Shown one piece after another: positions 6,048 to 9,283 of a DNA stretch of 9,283 nucleotides (position 1 is its first letter; every line of letters begins with the position of its first letter). Where the stretch lies: assembly GCA_030917985.1 (NCBI GenBank), contig JAUPTR010000435.1, positions 1 through 9,283 on the forward strand, written 5' to 3'. The translations under genes and the position numbers were made by a program. The notes below the pieces were generated by a model. That model saw only the letters and a program-made list of their open reading frames with translations, did not search any database and was not told the origin of the DNA. The stretch comes from Pseudomonadota bacterium. Its GTDB lineage: Bacteria > Pseudomonadota > Gammaproteobacteria > Burkholderiales > SCOH01.

Positions 6048-6076
6048 TTTGTCCTACAATCCTTTTGTCATACAAT
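6048..6076 (+). promoter_or_regulatory. Promoter with tandem TTTGTC-N-TACAAT palindromic sites before the DUF445 gene
   Basis: The 13-base motif TTTGTC-N-TACAAT occurs at 6048-6060 and again at 6064-6076, a period of 16 bases with only the N differing. Each copy contains the inverted repeat TTGT-N3-ACAA, a shape typical of dimeric helix-turn-helix regulator sites (GntR-type among others). The second TACAAT is also a good -10 box (5 of 6), with TTGTCC (6049-6054) as a -35 at 16 bases, so a bound regulator would cover the promoter. Transcription would start near 6083, about 64 bases before the ATG. The promoter call is moderate and the operator call is inference. Confidence 0.5.
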
Positions 6077-6146
6077 GGTGCGGTGCCAAATGTCATATTG
6101 ACGTTGGCCGGAACGACAAGAACAACAGGACAGCATCGGAGAGGTT

Positions 6147-7385
6147 ATGTGGGATGTGATTTGCGACCGGGTGGTGGAATGCCTGGCCGGCCCGGACAGG
6201 TGGTCATATATCGCCATTCCGTTCGTGAGCGCGTTTATCGGCTGGGTTACGAACTGGAAAGCGATCAAGCTGACGTTTTATCCAAAAACCTTCTGGGGGA
6301 TTCCGCCATTTCTGGGCTGGCAGGGGATTGTGCCGCGCAAGGCAGAAAAGATGGCCGGCATGGCCATTGATCTGATCACCAGCAAGTTGCTCAGCATCGA
6401 CGAAATTTTTGGCCGGATCGATCCGCAAAAGATGGCGGAAGCGATGCGGGCGCCGATGCTGGCGATCGCGCCGAGCCTGATCCACGAGACGATGGAAGAA
6501 TACGCGCCGAAAATCTGGGAAAGCCTGCCGGCCATGGTGCGCCATCGCATTGTGCAAAGGGCAATGGATGATCTGCCGCAGGTGATTGCCGACATCATTG
6601 ATGAAATGCGTGTGCGCCCCGCCGAGGTGCTGGATTTGCGGCAAATGGTGATCGACGCCTGCAAGCGTGATCCGGCATTGCTGAACCGCATATTCCAGAC
6701 CGTCGGCAAAAACGAATTCCGCTTCATCGAGATATCGGGAATCATATTTGGCCTGCCGCTGGGCATCTTGCAGATGTTTGCCTGGTTTTTTGTGCAACCC
6801 TGGTGGTTTTTGCCGATTGGTGGCGCACTGGCCGGCGGCTTTACCAACTGGCTGGCAATCCTGATGATCTTCAGCCCCAAACATCCGCGCAAATTCGGCC
6901 CGTTTACGCTGCACGGCCTGTTCATGCGCCGCCAGAACGAAGTGGCAGTGGCCTACAGCAAGATGGTGGCCGATGAATTGCTCAATCCGCAGAACATCAT
7001 CGACGGCATTCTTAAAGGGCCGCTTTCCGACGGCGTGTTCCGCATCATCTCCAAACACGTGAAAACCGCCATCGACAAGGAGGCAGGGCTGGTCAAACCT
7101 TTCCTGCAATTCATGATCGGCACCCAGACCTATATCGAGATGAAAAACCGTGCGGTCGACAAGATCATGCTGGAAGTGCCCCGACTACTGAAAAACGTGC
7201 ACGACTACAGCAAGCAGGCAATGGATATTGAAACCTCCTTGCGCGAAAAACTGATCGACTTGCCGGTGGAAGACTTTGAAGACATGCTGCACCCGGTTTT
7301 CAAGGAGGACGAATGGATTCTGGTTGCGCTGGGCACCGCGCTTGGCGGTCTGGTCGGGTTCTTGCAGTGGCATTTCGGCTTCTGA
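6147..7385 (+). CDS. DUF445 family membrane protein
   Basis: This 412-residue protein matches the DUF445 family. A first hydrophobic segment (about 20-36) ends in the conserved GWVTNWKAI, and a second hydrophobic region (about 196-242) carries GGFTNWLAILMIFSPK. A third hydrophobic segment (about 389-407, rich in Gly and Leu) closes the protein. Long amphipathic helical stretches rich in charged residues (about 65-190 and 260-385) lie between them. The two TNW-containing blocks are related: residues about 32-87 and 230-284 align at an offset of about 198 residues, so the protein looks like a tandem duplication with inner-membrane anchors at both ends. The biochemical function of the family is unknown. 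The ATG at 6147 is preceded by GGAGAGG (6138-6144). The next gene starts 55 bases downstream on the same strand, so the two are probably co-transcribed. Confidence 0.9.
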   Translation: MWDVICDRVVECLAGPDRWSYIAIPFVSAFIGWVTNWKAIKLTFYPKTFWGIPPFLGWQGIVPRKAEKMAGMAIDLITSKLLSIDEIFGRIDPQKMAEAMRAPMLAIAPSLIHETMEEYAPKIWESLPAMVRHRIVQRAMDDLPQVIADIIDEMRVRPAEVLDLRQMVIDACKRDPALLNRIFQTVGKNEFRFIEISGIIFGLPLGILQMFAWFFVQPWWFLPIGGALAGGFTNWLAILMIFSPKHPRKFGPFTLHGLFMRRQNEVAVAYSKMVADELLNPQNIIDGILKGPLSDGVFRIISKHVKTAIDKEAGLVKPFLQFMIGTQTYIEMKNRAVDKIMLEVPRLLKNVHDYSKQAMDIETSLREKLIDLPVEDFEDMLHPVFKEDEWILVALGTALGGLVGFLQWHFGF

Positions 7386-7440
7386 CGATCCGGTTGTTTG
7401 CGGCTATGCTGGACTGGTATTCGCCAACAAGGACGCAAAC

Positions 7441-7623
7441 ATGAAAGGCAATGTCGTCGCAACGCTGCTGGTGCTGTGTGGCCTGCTGGCGCTGGCCAGC
7501 AATCTGGGGTTGATCCAGCTGGATATCGTGCAGCTGCTGCGCACCTGGTGGCCGCTGCTGCTGATTGCGCTGGGTGTGGCGCTGTTCGTGATGCCCCGCG
7601 ACGACGGACGCGGCCGCCACTGA
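7441..7623 (+). CDS. Small two-helix membrane protein (LiaI/LiaF-like transmembrane region)
   Basis: This 60-residue protein is almost entirely hydrophobic. Helix one is at about 5-20 and helix two at about 36-52. They are joined by SNLGLIQLDIVQLLRTWWPLL-type sequence, in which a short polar turn is followed by a Trp-Trp-Pro at 36-38. The tail PRDDGRGRH is charged and probably cytoplasmic. The pattern Leu-Gly-Leu-Ile...Trp-Pro-Leu-Leu-Leu-Ile-x-Leu-Gly is that of the LiaI/LiaF-like transmembrane (DUF5668-type) proteins, whose bacterial relatives sense envelope stress; that role is not shown for this stand-alone version. The ATG at 7441 has an AAGGA purine stretch about ten bases upstream. It follows the DUF445 gene by 55 bases without a terminator and probably belongs to the same transcript. 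Confidence 0.8.
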   Translation: MKGNVVATLLVLCGLLALASNLGLIQLDIVQLLRTWWPLLLIALGVALFVMPRDDGRGRH

Positions 7624-7701
7624 GCGGCGTTTCCCGATTCGGCTGCGGGTGTCATTCGTCAGCTGGTAATTTTCCGGTTTCAGTGTACAGTGGTTCACTC
7701 A

Positions 7702-7715
7702 CGGCGTATTCGCCG
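7702..7715 (+). other. Small hairpin ahead of the alpha/beta hydrolase gene
   Basis: CGGCG (7702-7706) and CGCCG (7711-7715) form a 5-bp stem with a TATT loop, 22 bases before the hydrolase start codon. There is no T-run, so it is not a terminator. The 114-base gap 7624-7737 shows no convincing promoter pair, so the hydrolase may be read through from the DUF445 operon. Confidence 0.3.
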
Positions 7716-7737
7716 CTGTGGCACAACCGGAGCCCCC

Positions 7738-8943
7738 ATGTCCAATTCACCCCGCGCCTCATCCGATCTGCAGGGCGCCAGCCGTCTTGCCGTATCGGCC
7801 ATTATCGGTGTTGCCGATATCCTCGAACATTTCCATCTCAATCTGATGTTGCTCGCTGAGCGCAACGGCCTGCAGCTGCACGATTCGCTGCCGGGCGCAA
7901 CCCGGCTGGGTTATCGCCTGTTGCGCAAGGTGACGCACGCGGTGGGGCTGGGGGTGGATGGCGTATTTGGCAGGCTGCAGCCCTTGCTGGGTGAGGGCAG
8001 CCGCTGGCCTGGGCGCGAAACCGCGCTGGCGGTGCTTAACGGCGTGCTCGGTGATTATCTGCAGGCAAAACATAACCCGCTGGCGATATCCATGCAGTTG
8101 CGCCGTGCCGGCCAGTCGCTAACGTTGCAGCGCGAGGCGCTGGCGGCGGCCGTGCCGGATGCCGGCGGCCGGGTATTGCTGCTGATTCACGGCCTGTGCA
8201 TGAACGACCTGCAATGGAGTAGCGAGCAGCACAACCATGGCACGGCGCTGGCGGCCGAGCTGGGTTATACGCCACTGTTTCTGCACTACAACAGCGGCCT
8301 GCATATCTCGATCAACGGCCGCTGCTTGTCTGAGCTGCTGCAGGCGCTGCAGCAACAATGGCCGGTGCCGCTTGAAGAGCTGGTGATTATCGGCCACAGC
8401 ATGGGCGGGCTGCTGGCACGTAGTGCCTGCCACTACGCGCAGTTGTCGCAGGCATCATGGCTGCCACGCTTATCCAGGCTGGTGTGTATCGCTTCGCCGC
8501 ATCACGGTGCGCCGCTGGAGCGGGGTGGCAACTGGTTTCACGTGATTACCGATGTCAGCGCGCTGACCCGGCCGTTTTCGCAACTGGGCAAAATCCGCAG
8601 CGCAGGCATCACCGATTTGCGTTACGGCAACATCATCGACGAAGACTGGGGCGAACATGATCGTTTTGCCCACGTTGGCGATCAACGCCACCCGGTGCCT
8701 TTGCCCGACGGCGTGGCGTGTTATGCCATGGCTGCCACCACTGGCAAGCGTGTTGGCGATCTCAGCGACCGGCTGATCGGTGACGGACTGGTGCCGCTGG
8801 CCAGTGCGCTGGGGCAGCACGACGACCCGGCTTTTTGCCTGGATTTTCCGCCCGAGCGGCAATGGACAGGCTACGAGCTGAATCATATCGAAATGCTGCA
8901 GCGGCAGGATGTCTACCAGCAGCTGCTGAGCTGGTTGCGATAA
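7738..8943 (+). CDS. Lipase/esterase-like alpha/beta hydrolase
   Basis: This 401-residue soluble protein has its alpha/beta hydrolase core in the C-terminal two thirds. An oxyanion-hole region LLLIHGLCMNDLQW starts at 147 (His151-Gly152). The nucleophile elbow is GHSMGG with Ser221, a lipase-like ASPHHGAP is at 252-259, the acid motif is GDGLVP with Asp349, and the catalytic His383 is in ELNHIEML. The complete triad predicts an active carboxylesterase or lipase, of the PGAP1/lipase-like group found in betaproteobacteria. There is no signal peptide, so it should be cytoplasmic. The first 140 residues are a helical extension (VSAIIGVADILEHFH; GVLGDYL; NPLAISMQLRRAG) that I recall being conserved in close relatives; its role is unknown. 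I prefer the ATG at 7738, with GGAG (7729-7732) five bases ahead, over an in-frame GTG at 7690. The substrate is not known. Confidence 0.87.
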   Translation: MSNSPRASSDLQGASRLAVSAIIGVADILEHFHLNLMLLAERNGLQLHDSLPGATRLGYRLLRKVTHAVGLGVDGVFGRLQPLLGEGSRWPGRETALAVLNGVLGDYLQAKHNPLAISMQLRRAGQSLTLQREALAAAVPDAGGRVLLLIHGLCMNDLQWSSEQHNHGTALAAELGYTPLFLHYNSGLHISINGRCLSELLQALQQQWPVPLEELVIIGHSMGGLLARSACHYAQLSQASWLPRLSRLVCIASPHHGAPLERGGNWFHVITDVSALTRPFSQLGKIRSAGITDLRYGNIIDEDWGEHDRFAHVGDQRHPVPLPDGVACYAMAATTGKRVGDLSDRLIGDGLVPLASALGQHDDPAFCLDFPPERQWTGYELNHIEMLQRQDVYQQLLSWLR

Positions 8944-8964
8944 GCCTGCAATGAGAATCCACAC

Positions 8965-8990
8965 AGGCTTGCAGCCGGGGCTGCAGGCCT
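8965..8990 (+). terminator. GC-rich hairpin after the alpha/beta hydrolase gene
   Basis: AGGCTTGCAGC (8965-8975) and GCTGCAGGCCT (8980-8990) form an 11-bp stem with one T-G pair and a CGGG loop, 21 bases after the TAA of the hydrolase. No T-run follows, so it may be a weak terminator or a 3'-end stabilising structure rather than a classical intrinsic terminator. Confidence 0.4.
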
Positions 8991-9061
8991 CGCCTGGCTT
9001 GCCCTGCAGCGGCATGGCCGATTGGCTGATTCAGCGTATTCGCAATTGCTGCTGTTTGTAT

Positions 9062-9073
9062 CGGCATATGCCG
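9062..9073. promoter_or_regulatory. 12-base palindrome CGGCATATGCCG
   Basis: This is perfectly self-complementary and lies 20 bases upstream of a consensus TTGACA (9093-9098), a suitable place for an activator or repressor site ahead of the lipoprotein gene. Palindromes of this length are expected about twice by chance in a window of this size, so the position is the main argument. Confidence 0.3.
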
Positions 9074-9150
9074 GATTGTTGCAAGTGGCGGATTGACATG
9101 GGTTTTTCCCGTTTATCTGCTTGCCGCTTATGGCTGGTTTTGTATGCGTT

Positions 9151-9159
9151 TGCCATAAT
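9151..9159 (+). promoter_or_regulatory. Extended -10 promoter element for the right-edge lipoprotein
   Basis: TGC followed by CATAAT (5 of 6 to consensus) forms an extended -10 box 51 bases before the ATG. There is no good -35 at 16-18 bases, which is common for extended -10 promoters. Transcription would start near 9166, directly ahead of the inverted repeat at 9173-9200. Confidence 0.4.
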
Positions 9160-9172
9160 ATGACCATCCGCT

Positions 9173-9200
9173 CATCATCGCAGCAATTTTATCGATGATG
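9173..9200 (+). promoter_or_regulatory. Stem-loop in the leader of the right-edge lipoprotein gene
   Basis: CATCATCG (9173-9180) and CGATGATG (9193-9200) are perfect 8-base inverted arms around a 12-base AT-rich loop. The stem ends ten bases before the ATG at 9211 and abuts the ribosome binding region. It could act as an operator in DNA or as a 5' stem-loop in the mRNA; which of these is open. Confidence 0.45.
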
Positions 9201-9210
9201 TGGTAAGCGC

Positions 9211-9283
9211 ATGTCGCGGTATTCTGGCACTGGAATTGGGCGGGCGGTGGCGGTGTCGCTGCTGCTGGCATTGGCGGGCTGTA
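9211..9283 (+). CDS. Predicted lipoprotein, N-terminal fragment
   Basis: The first 24 codons run to the window edge and give a typical lipoprotein signal peptide: positively charged start with Arg3 and Arg11, a hydrophobic core VAVSLLLALAG (13-23), and lipobox LAGC with Cys24. The product should be lipidated and anchored in the envelope. Nothing of the mature protein is visible, so no function can be given. The ATG at 9211 has only a weak purine stretch (GGTAAG) upstream, preceded by the leader stem-loop. It is on the same strand as the hydrolase but 267 bases away, with its own likely promoter. Confidence 0.7.
   Translation, partial: MSRYSGTGIGRAVAVSLLLALAGC

Larger units (their letters stand above)
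5683..6146. other. Divergent intergenic region, 464 bases, no supported gene
   Basis: This separates the minus-strand EAL/HDOD gene from the plus-strand DUF445 gene. Short open frames exist on the minus strand (for example about 5691-5996), but they have no recognisable motif, no good ribosome binding site and an unusual Gln/Ser/Arg-rich composition, so I do not call them. Visible elements are a possible minus-strand promoter near 5755-5782, an inverted repeat GCGGCA/TGCCGC (5791-5796, 5809-5814), GGGAT-TG-ATCCC (5918-5929), a tandem GCGCATCA duplication (6002-6017), and a promoter with tandem palindromes at 6048-6076. The GC-rich stretch 5790-6000 is longer than two promoters need. Confidence 0.6.
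8944..9210. other. Intergenic region rich in palindromes
   Basis: These 267 bases lie between the hydrolase and the right-edge lipoprotein gene. No gene is supported; a short plus-strand frame from 8951 has no family match or ribosome site. Elements seen are a GC-rich hairpin at 8965-8990, an 8-base palindrome GCAATTGC (9042-9049), a 12-base palindrome CGGCATATGCCG (9062-9073), a consensus TTGACA (9093-9098) without a good -10, an extended -10 at 9151-9159, and an 8-bp inverted repeat at 9173-9200. It is most likely the promoter and leader region of the lipoprotein gene. Confidence 0.55.

Noticed and set aside
6204..7109. 301-residue minus-strand open frame opposite the DUF445 gene
   Set aside because: It is a shadow of the DUF445 gene; the His/Arg-rich composition and lack of motifs are typical of antisense translation in GC-rich DNA.
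2485..7699. 13-base exact repeat ACAGTGGTTCACT at 2485-2497 and 7687-7699, both intergenic
   Set aside because: About one 13-base repeat pair is expected by chance in a window of this size, and nothing else is shared around the two copies.
8951..9163. 70-residue plus-strand frame after the hydrolase
   Set aside because: It overlaps the hairpin and palindromes, is Cys-rich without pattern, and has no ribosome binding site.
1..9283. Search for CRISPR arrays, insertion sequences, toxin-antitoxin pairs or a new defence system
   Set aside because: No regularly spaced repeats, transposase motifs, terminal inverted repeats or defence-type domain combinations were seen. The window reads as ordinary core chromosome with a few unknown-function genes.

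Overview
The window is a stretch of bacterial chromosome, GC-rich by eye, with compact housekeeping genes and no mobile elements. It most likely comes from a betaproteobacterium. The YheT-type hydrolase opening (YRAPRWLPGSHLQT), the lipase-like hydrolase with an HGLCMNDLQW motif and the phosphomannomutase N-terminus (IFKAYDIRGIVGKTLT) all resemble betaproteobacterial homologues, possibly of the Neisseriales/Chitinibacteraceae type. This placement rests on recalled family resemblance, not on a search.

Left part, minus strand (1-2236): a metallo-beta-lactamase-fold lipoprotein gene overlaps a YheT-family alpha/beta hydrolase gene by one base (TGATG). After a 129-base gap comes the first 29 codons of a phosphomannomutase/phosphoglucomutase that leaves the window on the left. 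Next to this group (2554-2901, minus strand) is a small stand-alone DUF2185 protein with its own weak terminator.

Centre (2953-4370): three tRNA genes on the minus strand form one unit in the order Pro(TGG)-Arg(TCT)-His(GTG). The unit has a near-consensus sigma-70 promoter with a GC-rich discriminator in front and a perfect 14-bp-stem intrinsic terminator behind. Divergent from it on the plus strand is folD, the one-carbon folate enzyme, which ends at a bidirectional terminator. Converging on that terminator is a 430-residue protein with a degenerate EAL domain and an HDOD domain (YuxH-like), probably a non-catalytic signalling protein.

Right part, plus strand (6147-9283): after 464 bases without a convincing gene comes a DUF445 membrane protein with an obvious internal duplication. 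It is followed by a 60-residue two-helix membrane protein of the LiaI/LiaF-like type, a soluble alpha/beta hydrolase with a complete Ser-Asp-His triad, a 267-base intergenic region rich in palindromes, and the first 24 codons of a lipoprotein that leaves the window on the right.

I see no CRISPR array, insertion sequence, toxin-antitoxin pair or defence island, and no clear evidence of a new multi-gene system. The parts most worth a second look are the tandem TTTGTC-N-TACAAT palindromic repeat in front of the DUF445 gene, the DUF445/LiaF-like pair, the translationally coupled MBL-lipoprotein/YheT pair, and the long unexplained gap at 5683-6146.
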